DNA of 64,000 nt from DATHBD01 sp035296325 (lineage in GTDB: Bacteria > Actinomycetota > Actinomycetes > Mycobacteriales > Micromonosporaceae). Made by a program: the position numbers and the translations under genes. Positions 47,482-55,707 of this stretch are shown piece by piece. The first letter of the stretch is position 1; the number at the start of each line of letters is the position of its first letter. Below the pieces are notes generated by a model that saw nothing but the letters and a program-made list of their open reading frames with translations, made no database searches and had not been told where the DNA came from. The DNA is taken from contig DATHBD010000062.1 of the NCBI GenBank assembly GCA_035296325.1, positions 62,001-126,000 on the forward strand. Reading direction: 5' to 3'.

Positions 47482-47942
47482 CTTCTTGCTCCTTCTGAGG
47501 TGATGGTGTGGTGTGCCGCGTCCACAGCGGCGGTCAATGAGGTGAGCGTGTCCCGCAGGGTGGCCAGCTCACCGGCGGAGAGGGCCGACGCGTCAGCAAG
47601 GGTGCCGGGGATGGTCCGGGCGCGTTCCCGCAGTGCGACCGAAGTGGCGGTGGGGGAGACGAGCACCGAGCGCTCGTCGTCGGACCGCCGGTCGCGGGTG
47701 ACCAGACCGGCCGCCTGCAGCCGCTTCAGCAGCGGGGACAGGGTGCCGGAGTCGAGCCGGAGGGCGGCGCCGAGGTCCCGCACTGGCAGGGGCCCCTGCT
47801 CCCACAGGACCAGGAGCACCAGGTACTGCGGGTAGGTCAGGCCGAGATCGTCCAGCAGCGACCGGTAGAGCCCGGTCACGGCCCGGGACGCCGCATAGAG
47901 CGCGAAGCACACCTGTCGGCCCAGTGCCAGCTCGTCGTCCAT
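47478..47942 (-). CDS. ohrR: MarR-family peroxide-sensing repressor OhrR
   Basis: 154 residues from ATG 47942 (start MDDELALGRQVCFALYAASR). The conserved N-terminal Cys of OhrR, in QVCFALYAASRAVTGLYR, is the peroxide sensor. The winged helix is LTYPQYLVLLVLWEQGPLPV ... DSGTLSPLLKRLQAAGLVTR. Oxidation of the Cys releases DNA and derepresses ohr. A palindrome with TTGTGCACAA lies just upstream. Confidence 0.92.
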   Translation of the reverse strand: MDDELALGRQVCFALYAASRAVTGLYRSLLDDLGLTYPQYLVLLVLWEQGPLPVRDLGAALRLDSGTLSPLLKRLQAAGLVTRDRRSDDERSVLVSPTATSVALRERARTIPGTLADASALSAGELATLRDTLTSLTAAVDAAHHTITSEGARR

Positions 47943-47960
47943 GGGTCTGATCCTGGTACT

Positions 47961-47985
47961 CAATTCGATTGTGCACAACCAATCG
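47961..47985. promoter_or_regulatory. OhrR operator candidate
   Basis: TTGTGCACAA at 47969-47978 is a perfect palindrome, flanked by CGATTG (47966-47971) and CAATCG (47980-47985), inverted copies. CAATTCGATTGTG resembles known OhrR boxes rich in AATT/ATTG. It sits 19-43 bp before the ohrR start. Confidence 0.65.
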
Positions 47986-48048
47986 TGCGCCGGATCACCC
48001 TGCTGACCCGCCCGGCGGGTGCGCCACGCGTACGGCAGGATGGGCGGC

Positions 48049-48810
48049 ATGAGCGTGGGAACCATCGGAACGCTGGTGCTGCTGCGGCACGGCGAGAGTG
48101 AGTGGAACGCCAAGAACCTCTTCACCGGCTGGGTCGACGTCGACCTCAGCGCCAAGGGTGAGGACGAGGCCCGGCGCGGCGGCGAGCTGCTGCGCGACAC
48201 CGGGCTGCTGCCGGACGTGGTGCACACCTCGGTCCTGCGCCGTGCCATCCGCACCGCCGAGATCGGCCTGCACATCGCGGACCGGCACTGGATACCGGTG
48301 CGCCGGTCGTGGCGGCTCAACGAGCGCCACTACGGCTCGCTGCAGGGCAAGGACAAGAAGCAGACCCTCGCCGAGTACGGCGAGGAGCAGTTCATGCTGT
48401 GGCGCCGCTCGTACGACACGCCCCCACCGGAGATCGCCGACGGCGACGAGTACTCCCAGGCGGGCGACGCCCGGTACGCCGACCTGCCGCCGGAGCTCAT
48501 GCCGCGCACCGAGTGTCTCAAGGACGTCGTCGGCCGGATGCTGCCGTACTGGTACGACGCGATCGTGCCGGACCTGCTCACCGGCCGGACCGTGCTGGTC
48601 GCCGCGCACGGCAACTCGCTGCGCGCGCTCGTCAAGCACCTCGGCGGCATCTCCGACGACGCCATCGCCAAGCTCAACATCCCGACCGGCATTCCGCTGC
48701 GCTACGACCTCGACCCGGGCACGCTGAAGCCGCTCACCGCCGGTGGGCGGTACCTCGACCCGGAAGCGGCGGCGAAGGCGGCCGCCGCGGTGGCCAACCA
48801 GGGCCGCTGA
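48049..48810 (+). CDS. gpmA: 2,3-bisphosphoglycerate-dependent phosphoglycerate mutase
   Basis: 253 residues from ATG 48049 (ATG 48040 is an in-frame alternative). LVLLRHGESEWNAKNLFTGW with the catalytic His, VLRRAIRTAEIGLHIADRHW, RLNERHYGSLQGKDKKQTLA and LVAAHGNSLRALVKHLGGIS identify the dPGM family. It interconverts 3- and 2-phosphoglycerate in glycolysis. Located after mshA in the conserved actinobacterial order. The C-terminal Ala-rich helix is normal for actinobacterial forms. Confidence 0.95.
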   Translation: MSVGTIGTLVLLRHGESEWNAKNLFTGWVDVDLSAKGEDEARRGGELLRDTGLLPDVVHTSVLRRAIRTAEIGLHIADRHWIPVRRSWRLNERHYGSLQGKDKKQTLAEYGEEQFMLWRRSYDTPPPEIADGDEYSQAGDARYADLPPELMPRTECLKDVVGRMLPYWYDAIVPDLLTGRTVLVAAHGNSLRALVKHLGGISDDAIAKLNIPTGIPLRYDLDPGTLKPLTAGGRYLDPEAAAKAAAAVANQGR

Positions 48811-48819
48811 GCGGCGACG

Positions 48820-49215
48820 CTAGCTCAGCTCGTGGCCGGTTGTGCTGTCCACGTGGTCGGGAATCACGCCGTCGTGCCGGTCACCGGTGCTCACGGTTCC
48901 GGAGGGTTCGAACATCAGGATGGCGCCGCCGGGTGACGAGGGTTTGTGCTCGGTGCCCTTCGGGACGACAAAGATGTCGCCGGCACGGAGGCTGACGGTG
49001 CGTTCCGTACCGTCAGCCTCACGCAGCGCGATGTCGAACTGCCCGTCAACGGCGAGGAAGAATTCGTCGGTGTCGGCGTGGACGTGCCACACGTGCTCCC
49101 CGCGGGTGTGCGCGATCCGGACGTCGTAGTCGTTGATCCGGGCCACGATCCGCGGGCTGTAGATCTCGTCGAACGAGGCGAGCGCCTCACTGAGGTTGAT
49201 CGGCGTCATCTGCAT
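48820..49215 (-). CDS. Cupin-domain protein
   Basis: 131 residues. A single cupin barrel with metal ligands in HVWHVHADTDEFFLAVDGQF (His, His, Glu) and FVVPKGTEHKPSSPGGAIL (His). Such small cupins bind a metal and may be isomerases, dioxygenases or sensors; no substrate is suggested. The start is uncertain: MQM at 49215 or MTPINLSEAL at 49209, neither with a good ribosome site. Confidence 0.82.
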   Translation of the reverse strand: MQMTPINLSEALASFDEIYSPRIVARINDYDVRIAHTRGEHVWHVHADTDEFFLAVDGQFDIALREADGTERTVSLRAGDIFVVPKGTEHKPSSPGGAILMFEPSGTVSTGDRHDGVIPDHVDSTTGHELS

Positions 49216-49321
49216 GGGTCACAGACTGGCCGACCCTGACCGGAAAGTCTCGTCCGTTTCTGACATGGGGAACGACGAGCAGATCCCCGGACCCCGGGTC
49301 AGCTCGGCGCACCGCGCTGTG

Positions 49322-50647
49322 TCAACCGGACAGTCGGGCGTGGCTCCCGCGGGTCACGGTGCGCCGCCGATAGGCCATCACGACGAGGCCGCCGGTGAGC
49401 AGGAGCGACACGCCGAGCAGGCTGGTGGCGGCGGCGACCGGCGCGTTGATGCGCCCGTCCTCGGACACCAGTCGCCACCGCTTCGCCCCAACCGGCTCAT
49501 CGGCCGTCACCACGTCGCCGGTGCCGGCCGGTGATCCGGTGCCGGCCCGCGACGCGGTGCCGGCCTGCGACGCGGTGCCGGCCTGGAACGCGGTGCCGGT
49601 GTCCGAGGCCAGACCGGGCCCAGCCGGACCGTCCCCGGGAACCGCGGCGGAGGCGGTGACCGACGGTGCCACCGGGGCGGCGGGCGCCGCTGATCCGCCG
49701 GCCGGCGGACCATCGGACGCCCCGGCACCCGGCTTGGCCGGCTTACCGGGGGTGGCGGGCTTGCCGGGGGCGGCGGGCGCCACCGGGTGGGCCGCCGGCG
49801 CGGCACCCGTGCTGGTGCCCTTGAAGTGACCGCAATCGATCTTGCCGTGCATGCACTTCTTGATCAGGCCCTCCAGCGTGGGCTGGTGCCAGGCGTTGAC
49901 CAGGTCGGCGTGGATCGTGCTGACGCTGCCCGATGACAGCGTGATCTCACCCGTGTTGGCGCCGGTGTGGTAGCCGATGTTCAGCCGCACCGTGGGGAGT
50001 GGCCGCTCGAATCCCTTGGGGCACTTGTTTCCGGACGGGAACCGCATGTGCGCGGCGGCGGTGTCGCCATCCACCTTCACGCCGTCCCAGCACGCCGGGA
50101 ACGTGATGCGGACCTGGATGCCGGTTGTGGGGCAGTTGGCGGGTACGACGCGACCGATCTGGGTGTTGCCGATGCAGCCCCACTGGATGTGGCCGGAGAC
50201 CTTCGCCGGATCGGTGTTCCGCGCGTCGCCGGTGATCATCCTGAAGTTCGGCGGGAACGCCTCGATCTGGTCCTGGGTGGGGGAGACCGGAGCGACGTAG
50301 TACGCGGTCAAGTACGCCGGATTGATCTTCTTGCCGTTCTGGTAGAGCGCCGGCACCCAGTACGAGCTGCGGTCGTTGTTGGGGCAGGTACTCCGGACGC
50401 CCTGCATCGATGCGTATGTCGCGGACGCGTTCGTCGCGGCGCTGCCGAAGAAGTCGTGCAGGTGCGACGCGCCCGGCCGGTTGGGGTGGACGATCGGGTC
50501 GTCCGGCAGCGAGTGCGAGACGGTGCAGGAGACCTTCCAGACACCGTCGCCGTATGCCTGCGCCGACGGTGCGGTGGCCAGCAGCAATCCGCCAGAACCG
50601 GCGGCGAGGGCGGTCACCACCGCGAGCAAGGTCATCCTTCTACCCAC
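49322..50647 (-). CDS. Secreted DUF1996 protein with Ala/Pro linker and C-terminal membrane anchor
   Basis: 441 residues. The signal peptide ends at SAQA near residue 31. The DUF1996 domain (about 36-270) shows VHPNRPGASHLHDFFGSAAT, YWVPALYQNGKKINP, GHIQWGCIGN and CPTTGIQVRITFPACWDG, with several Cys and conserved His. This domain is common in fungi and actinobacteria, and its activity is unknown. A Pro/Ala/Gly linker (~275-385) contains a five-residue periodic stretch (AGTAS/AGTGS). The final hydrophobic helix with YRRR tail (about 410-433) should anchor it in the membrane; there is no LPXTG motif. Confidence 0.84.
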   Translation of the reverse strand: MGRRMTLLAVVTALAAGSGGLLLATAPSAQAYGDGVWKVSCTVSHSLPDDPIVHPNRPGASHLHDFFGSAATNASATYASMQGVRSTCPNNDRSSYWVPALYQNGKKINPAYLTAYYVAPVSPTQDQIEAFPPNFRMITGDARNTDPAKVSGHIQWGCIGNTQIGRVVPANCPTTGIQVRITFPACWDGVKVDGDTAAAHMRFPSGNKCPKGFERPLPTVRLNIGYHTGANTGEITLSSGSVSTIHADLVNAWHQPTLEGLIKKCMHGKIDCGHFKGTSTGAAPAAHPVAPAAPGKPATPGKPAKPGAGASDGPPAGGSAAPAAPVAPSVTASAAVPGDGPAGPGLASDTGTAFQAGTASQAGTASRAGTGSPAGTGDVVTADEPVGAKRWRLVSEDGRINAPVAAATSLLGVSLLLTGGLVVMAYRRRTVTRGSHARLSG

Positions 50648-50843
50648 GCCGAACCCCTCAGGATTGAAGTGACAACGGTCACCGTTGGGCAGACGCTATG
50701 GGCGCGCACAGGCCAGGTCAAACCCGAAGCGGGGCGCAAAGAACGACATAAGGAAAACCACATGGAAGCGAAGGGCTGGTGCGGCGGGCGGTCCCGAGCG
50801 CGGCCCGAGGGGTTCGTCGGCGCCCGACCTTACGCAGTCGTGA

Positions 50844-50889
50844 ATCTTGGAAGATCAGGCACCACTATTGGTGCCTGATCTTCCAAGAT
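50844..50889. terminator. Perfect 21-bp hairpin downstream of phoU
   Basis: The left arm at 50844-50864 starts ATCTTGGAAGATCAGG. The loop is CTAT. The right arm at 50869-50889 is the exact reverse complement of the left. It starts 16 bp after the phoU stop (minus strand) and is followed on that side by TTCACGACTG. The stem is far longer than a normal terminator and A/T-richer than its surroundings, so it may be an inserted palindromic repeat now acting as a terminator. Confidence 0.8.
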
Positions 50890-50904
50890 CGCAGGGGTAC
50901 GCGT

Positions 50905-51546
50905 CTACAGCGATTCGCCGGTCACCACGAAGACCACGTGACGCCCGGCGTTGACCGCGTGGTCGGCGAAGCGTTCGTAGTACCGACCCATCAGGGCGGT
51001 GTCCACGGCGGCCTCGGTGCCGTCGGACCACTTGTCGCTGAACATCACCTCGAAGATGTGCCGGTGCAGGTCGTCCATGGCGTCGTCGTCGCGGTCCAGC
51101 TGGGCGGCGATCACCACGTCGGACGTCGAGAGCGCCGTGGTGATCTTCTCGGCGATCCGGTCGGCGACGTCGCCCATCTCGGCGAACGTGCTGCTGAGCA
51201 CCTCGGGCACGGCCGGCGCCGGGAAGCGCCGCAGGCAGGTCCGGGCAACATGGGCGGCCAGGTCGCCCATCCGCTCCAGGTCCGCCGCGATGTGCAGGGC
51301 GGTCAGCACCACCCGCAGGTCCGACGCCACGGGGGACTGCCGGGCCAGCAGGTCGTACACCTTGTCCTCGATCAGCCGGTATCTCGCGTCGATCTCGCCG
51401 TCGCGGGCCACCACCTGCTCGGCTTCGGTCTGGTCGGCCGAGAGCAGGGCATCCGTGGCGTGCCGCATCGCCCCCCGGACGCTCTCGGCCATTACGACCA
51501 GCATTCGGTTGACTTCATTCAGATCGGCTCGGAACTCGTCGCGCAT
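50905..51546 (-). CDS. phoU: Phosphate-signalling protein PhoU
   Basis: 213 residues from ATG 51546 (MRDEFRADLNEVNRML). Two PhoU helical repeats: VVLTALHIAADLERMGDLAA (the ExxR/DxxxD metal motif) and LMGRYYERFADHAVNAGRHV. PhoU binds the phosphate transporter and the kinase PhoR/SenX3 and dampens the response when phosphate is ample. It is divergent from senX3-regX3, with PHO-box-like repeats in the shared 167-bp space. Confidence 0.94.
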   Translation of the reverse strand: MRDEFRADLNEVNRMLVVMAESVRGAMRHATDALLSADQTEAEQVVARDGEIDARYRLIEDKVYDLLARQSPVASDLRVVLTALHIAADLERMGDLAAHVARTCLRRFPAPAVPEVLSSTFAEMGDVADRIAEKITTALSTSDVVIAAQLDRDDDAMDDLHRHIFEVMFSDKWSDGTEAAVDTALMGRYYERFADHAVNAGRHVVFVVTGESL

Positions 51547-51603
51547 GCCTCTCCCCACAGGTGGTCACTAACCGCCAACCCTAGGGTGCCGCAACGTACC
51601 GGC

Positions 51604-51642
51604 GGTGAACGACGGTGAACAACGCCGGGAACCACGGTGAAC
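51604..51642. promoter_or_regulatory. PHO box: four direct repeats of GGTGAAC type
   Basis: GGTGAAC at 51604-51610, 51614-51620 and 51636-51642, plus a diverged copy CGGGAAC at 51626-51632, are spaced about 10-12 bp apart. On the reverse strand they read GTTCACC, the unit of Streptomyces/mycobacterial PhoP-RegX3 boxes. They lie between phoU and senX3 and imply autoregulation of one or both. Confidence 0.8.
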
Positions 51643-51713
51643 ACTGGGCAAAGCGCGCCCCATTTGCCCCATCCCTGCCGTCCCCTGGCACCCGGCGGGC
51701 CTACCATCGCGGT

Positions 51714-53024
51714 GTGGAGTCCAAGGTGGCGATCGGCCTGATCGGGGGCGGTGTGGTGGGTGCCGTGGTAGGCGCTGGGCTCACGCTGCTCGCGAACGCG
51801 GGTCGGCACCGTCCCTGCGGAGCGCCCGCCGGGCCGTCCGACGACGCCATGGTCCGGGCCGGGCTCGATGCCCTGCAGGCTGGCGTGCTCGTACTGGACC
51901 CCCAGGACGGGCCCGTCTTCGTCAACCCGGCCGCCCGCGAGATGGGCCTGGCCTGGATGCGACCGGACGGGCGCCTGGAGGTGCACACCATCATCCGCAA
52001 CCTGGTGGGCCAGGCCCGGCGCGACGGTTCCACCCGGATGCTGGAGTTGGACCTGCCCCGGACCACCGCCGTGGCTGGTGGGCTGGAGCCGCGAGGGGTG
52101 CACGTGCGGGCGGTGGCCTTCGACGGCGGGCACGTCGCCGTCGAGGCGGCCGACGTCACGGAGTCGCACCGGCTGGCGCGGGTGCGGCGCGACTTCGTGG
52201 CCAACGTGAGCCATGAGCTGAAGACGCCGGTCGGCGCCCTGCAACTGCTCGCCGAGGCGTTGCTCGAGGCGACGGCGACGGAGCCGGTACCCGCAGCCGC
52301 CGGGCCGCCGATGCGCAGCGACGGCACCGATGCCGGCGGGGATCCGGTCGCCGCGCGGCGCTTCGCCGAGCGGATCCGGCACGAGTCCACGCGGCTCGGT
52401 CGGCTGATCGCGGAGCTGCTCGAACTCTCCCGGCTGCAGGGCGCCGAGCCGCTGCCCGAGCCGGAGCCGGTGTCGCTGGACCGGGTGGTCGCGGAGGTGG
52501 TCGACCGGGCCCGGACCCCCGCCTCGGTCAAGGCGATCACCATCGGCTGGGTCGGGATGCGCGGGCTGACCGTGTACGGCAACGAGAGCCAGCTGGTCAC
52601 CGCCGTGGCCAACCTGGTGGAGAACGCCGTCGCGTACTCCGGGGAAGCCACCGAGGTCACCATCAGCACCGCCGGAGACGACCAGATCGTCGAGATCGCC
52701 GTCACCGACCAGGGCATCGGCATCGAACCCAAGCACATCGACCGCATCTTCGAGCGCTTCTACCGGGCCGACCGGGCACGGTCCCGGGCGACCGGCGGCA
52801 CGGGCCTCGGCCTGGCGATCGTGAAGCACATCGCGACCAACCACGGCGGCCGGGTGGACGTCGTCAGCGCCGTGGGTACGGGTTCGACGTTCACCCTGCG
52901 GCTACCGGCGCGTCCCCTGGACGCCCTGCCCGCGCTACCGGGCTCCATTGAGATCAACGACGATGCGGGTGGTCCGATCACGTTGGCCGACCCGGCGCAC
53001 CCCACGAAGGCGGTTCTACCATGA
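51714..53024 (+). CDS. senX3: Sensor histidine kinase of the phosphate system (SenX3/PhoR)
   Basis: 436 residues from GTG 51714 (VESKVAIGLIGGGVV). One N-terminal transmembrane helix (about 5-25) is followed by a PAS-like region, the phosphoacceptor box RRDFVANVSHELKTPVGALQ, and the ATPase boxes NLVENAVAYSG, VTDQGIGIEPKHIDRIFERF and GGTGLGLAIVKHIATNHGG. The insert with EPVPAAAGPPMRSDGTDAGG between helices of the dimer domain is unusual and disordered. Together with PhoU and RegX3 it senses phosphate limitation. Its stop overlaps an ATG at 53021. Confidence 0.92.
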   Translation: MESKVAIGLIGGGVVGAVVGAGLTLLANAGRHRPCGAPAGPSDDAMVRAGLDALQAGVLVLDPQDGPVFVNPAAREMGLAWMRPDGRLEVHTIIRNLVGQARRDGSTRMLELDLPRTTAVAGGLEPRGVHVRAVAFDGGHVAVEAADVTESHRLARVRRDFVANVSHELKTPVGALQLLAEALLEATATEPVPAAAGPPMRSDGTDAGGDPVAARRFAERIRHESTRLGRLIAELLELSRLQGAEPLPEPEPVSLDRVVAEVVDRARTPASVKAITIGWVGMRGLTVYGNESQLVTAVANLVENAVAYSGEATEVTISTAGDDQIVEIAVTDQGIGIEPKHIDRIFERFYRADRARSRATGGTGLGLAIVKHIATNHGGRVDVVSAVGTGSTFTLRLPARPLDALPALPGSIEINDDAGGPITLADPAHPTKAVLP

Positions 53025-53119
53025 CGGTCACCCCACGCCTGCCGCAGCCGGCGACCCGGCCGGCCCCCGCGCCGGGGCCTCGGGACTCGCGGCCGGACGC
53101 TCCGCGACGAAAGGACGGC

Positions 53120-53806
53120 ATGGTGGCGCGCGTACTGGTGGTGGAGGACGAGGAGTCGTTCTCCGACGCCCTGTCGTACATGCTGCGCAAGGAGGGCTTC
53201 GAGGTGGCGGTGGCGGCGACCGGCACCGAGGCGCTCGTCGAGTTCGACCGGTCCGGCGCTGACATCGTGCTGCTCGACCTGATGCTCCCGGAGATGTCGG
53301 GCACGGAGGTGTGCCGACAGCTGCGGCAGAAGTCCAATGTGCCGATCATCATGGTGACGGCCCGGGACAGTGAGATCGACAAGGTGGTCGGCCTGGAGAT
53401 CGGCGCCGACGACTACGTCACCAAGCCGTACTCTCCGCGTGAGTTGGTCGCCCGGGTGCGGGCGGTGCTGCGCCGGCACTCCCCGGAGGTCGCCGAGCTG
53501 AGCCCGGCGACGCTGTCGGCCGGCCCGGTGCGGATGGACGTGGACCGGCACGTGGTCACCGTCAGCGGCGCGGCGGTGCAGCTGCCGCTCAAGGAGTTCG
53601 AGCTGCTGGAGCTGTTGCTGCGCAACGCCGGCCGGGTGCTGACCCGGGGGCAGCTGATCGACCGGGTGTGGGGCGCCGACTACGTCGGCGACACCAAGAC
53701 CCTCGACGTGCACGTGAAGCGGCTGCGCTCCAAGGTCGAGCCGGAGCCGTCCACGCCGCGGCACATCGTCACGGTGCGCGGCCTGGGGTACAAGTTCGAG
53801 CCGTGA
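53120..53806 (+). CDS. regX3: Phosphate response regulator (RegX3/PhoP, OmpR family)
   Basis: 228 residues from ATG 53120 (MVARVLVVEDEESFSDALSY). Receiver: EDEES acidic pair, phosphoacceptor Asp in DIVLLDLMLPEMSG, Lys in DYVTKPYSPRELV. Winged helix: LPLKEFELLELLLRNAGRVL and DTKTLDVHVKRLRSKVEPEP. An in-frame ATG at 53021 overlaps the kinase stop (ATGA) and would add a 33-residue Pro/Arg-rich tail. AAGGA before 53120 and family length favour the shorter form, but coupled translation of the long form is possible. It activates phosphate-starvation genes through PHO boxes. Confidence 0.93.
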   Translation: MVARVLVVEDEESFSDALSYMLRKEGFEVAVAATGTEALVEFDRSGADIVLLDLMLPEMSGTEVCRQLRQKSNVPIIMVTARDSEIDKVVGLEIGADDYVTKPYSPRELVARVRAVLRRHSPEVAELSPATLSAGPVRMDVDRHVVTVSGAAVQLPLKEFELLELLLRNAGRVLTRGQLIDRVWGADYVGDTKTLDVHVKRLRSKVEPEPSTPRHIVTVRGLGYKFEP

Positions 53807-53810
53807 CCGT

Positions 53811-54647
53811 TCATCCCCGGGGAGCGACGGCAGCGTCGGGCCCGCCGGGAGTCGGACCGGTGCCGGCGGGGTGCGCGGCGACCAGCCCCAGTCGGGCCCG
53901 CTCCGCGCACAGATCGGCCAGCTTGGCGTACGCCGCCTTACCCACCAGCGCGGTCAGCTCCGGCTCGTACTCCCGGTACAGGTGCTGTGAGCCGACGTGC
54001 GCCTCCGGCGAGGAGGTGCACCACCAGTGCAGGTCGTGCCCGCCCTCGCCCCAGCCCCGCCGGTCGAACTCGCCGAGCGTGGACACCAGCACGCGGGTGC
54101 CGTCCGGTCGGGTGACCCAGTCCTGGTCGCGCCGGACCGGCAGCTGCCAGCACACGTCCGGCTTGTACTCCAACGGGTGCACCCCGTCGCGCAGCGCCTG
54201 GGCGTGCAGCGCGCAGCCGGCACCGGCCGGGAAGCCGGCCTCGTTGAGGAAGATGCACGGGCCGTCCGGTCGGGTCGCGGTACGCCGGGCCGGTGTCTCC
54301 CCGTCGATGGTGTCCACTTCGGTGTACCGCTTGAACCCGCGCTGGTAGTGCTGCCAGGTCTGCGGCGTGAGCCGGCGCGCGGCGGCCCGGACCCGCTTCT
54401 CGTCGTCGGCGTCGGTGAAGAACGCGCCGTGTGAGCAGCAGCCATCCGCCGCCCTGCCGGGCACGATGCCGTGACATCCACGCGCGAAAATGCACGTCCA
54501 CCGGGACAGCAGCCAGGTCAGGTCGGCGCGGATACGGTGATCGGGGTCGGCCGGGTCCGGGAACTCCAGCCACTCGCGGGCGAAGTCCAGGTCGACCTCG
54601 CGGCTGCGGGGATCGTCCGGGTCCTCCACCGCCACGAAAATCTCCAT
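53811..54647 (-). CDS. Cys-rich conserved protein, possible metal or Fe-S binding
   Basis: 278 residues from ATG 54647 (MEIFVAVEDPDDPRSREVDL). Clustered Cys: CIFARGCHGIVPGRAADGCC with SHGAFF, then GPCIFLNEAG, GAGCALHAQAL and DVCWQLP. This looks like a chelating centre, as in the YkgJ/DUF3109-like zinc- or iron-chelating families, but I cannot fix the family. Conserved Trp/His (HDLHWWCTSSPEAHVG) near the end. No signal peptide, so cytoplasmic. It ends 5 bp from the regX3 stop, tail to tail. Confidence 0.7.
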   Translation of the reverse strand: MEIFVAVEDPDDPRSREVDLDFAREWLEFPDPADPDHRIRADLTWLLSRWTCIFARGCHGIVPGRAADGCCSHGAFFTDADDEKRVRAAARRLTPQTWQHYQRGFKRYTEVDTIDGETPARRTATRPDGPCIFLNEAGFPAGAGCALHAQALRDGVHPLEYKPDVCWQLPVRRDQDWVTRPDGTRVLVSTLGEFDRRGWGEGGHDLHWWCTSSPEAHVGSQHLYREYEPELTALVGKAAYAKLADLCAERARLGLVAAHPAGTGPTPGGPDAAVAPRG

Positions 54648-54738
54648 CGGCAAAGGGTACGCGTCCACCGGCGTCCACCTGCGGCGGCACGGCGCGGACC
54701 TGCGCCGGCGGGCCGGGCGGCGGGGTTACCGTACGCGC

Positions 54739-55668
54739 ATGCGACTGGGCGTACTCGACGTCGGCTCCAACACCGTGCACCTGCTCGTCGTCGACGCCCA
54801 CCACGGGGGCCACCCGTGGCCGGCGTACTCCGAGAAGTCCGAGCTGCGGCTCGCGGAGAAGATCGGATCGGACGGCCAGCTCACCCGCGCCGGTGCGGAA
54901 GGGCTGGTCGAGTGTGTCCGCAAGGCACGTGACGCGGCGGCCCGGTACGGCACCGACGACCTGCTGGCGTTCGCCACCTCGGCGGTGCGCGACGCGACCA
55001 ACTCCACCCAGGTGCTGCGGCGGGTGCGCGACGAGACCGGCGTACACCTGCAGGTGCTCTCCGGCGAGGCGGAGGCGAGCATGACGTTCCTCGCCGTGCG
55101 GCGCTGGTTCGGCTGGTCTGCCGGGCGGCTGCTGGTCCTGGACATCGGCGGCGGCTCGCTGGAGATCGCGGCGGGGATCGACGAGGAGCCCGACGTGGCG
55201 CTGTCCCTGCCGCTGGGCGCGGGCCGGCTGACCCGGGAGCGGCTGCGCGGTGACCCGCCGGTCGCGGCGCAGGTCAATCGACTGCGCGAGCATGCCGAAG
55301 GTCTTCTCGCCGCGGCACAGGGCGCCATCGCGCAGGCCGGGTGGGACCGGCCGGTGGCCACCTCCAAGACGTTCCGGACGCTGGCCCGGCTCGCCGGCGC
55401 GGCGCCGTCCGCGGCCGGCCCGCAGGTGCCCCGGGTCCTCACCCGGACCGGCCTGCACCAGGTGCTCGGCTTCATCCAACGGATGCCATCCGCCGCCCTG
55501 GCGCAGATCGACGGGGTGAGCAGCGGGCGCGCGCACCAGGTGCTCGCCGGGGCGGTGGTCGCCGACGTGGCGATGCGCGGTCTCGGCCTGGAGACACTGG
55601 AACTGTGCCCGTGGGCGCTGCGCGAAGGGGTCATCCTTCGGCGGTTGGACGTGCTGGGTTCAGTTTGA
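54739..55668 (+). CDS. Ppx/GppA-family exopolyphosphatase-like protein
   Basis: 309 residues. Phosphate 1 loop LGVLDVGSNTVHLLVVDAHH, phosphate 2 loop LLVLDIGGGSLEIAAG, and AFATSAVRDATNSTQVL. This is the short actinobacterial Ppx1 type without the C-terminal HD part. It hydrolyses terminal phosphate of polyphosphate or (p)ppGpp-type nucleotides. Closeness to the phosphate regulon genes fits a role in phosphate reserves. Confidence 0.9.
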   Translation: MRLGVLDVGSNTVHLLVVDAHHGGHPWPAYSEKSELRLAEKIGSDGQLTRAGAEGLVECVRKARDAAARYGTDDLLAFATSAVRDATNSTQVLRRVRDETGVHLQVLSGEAEASMTFLAVRRWFGWSAGRLLVLDIGGGSLEIAAGIDEEPDVALSLPLGAGRLTRERLRGDPPVAAQVNRLREHAEGLLAAAQGAIAQAGWDRPVATSKTFRTLARLAGAAPSAAGPQVPRVLTRTGLHQVLGFIQRMPSAALAQIDGVSSGRAHQVLAGAVVADVAMRGLGLETLELCPWALREGVILRRLDVLGSV

Positions 55669-55707
55669 TCAGCAGGGCGGGGAGCGTGGGGAGGATACGC
55701 TTTCCGT

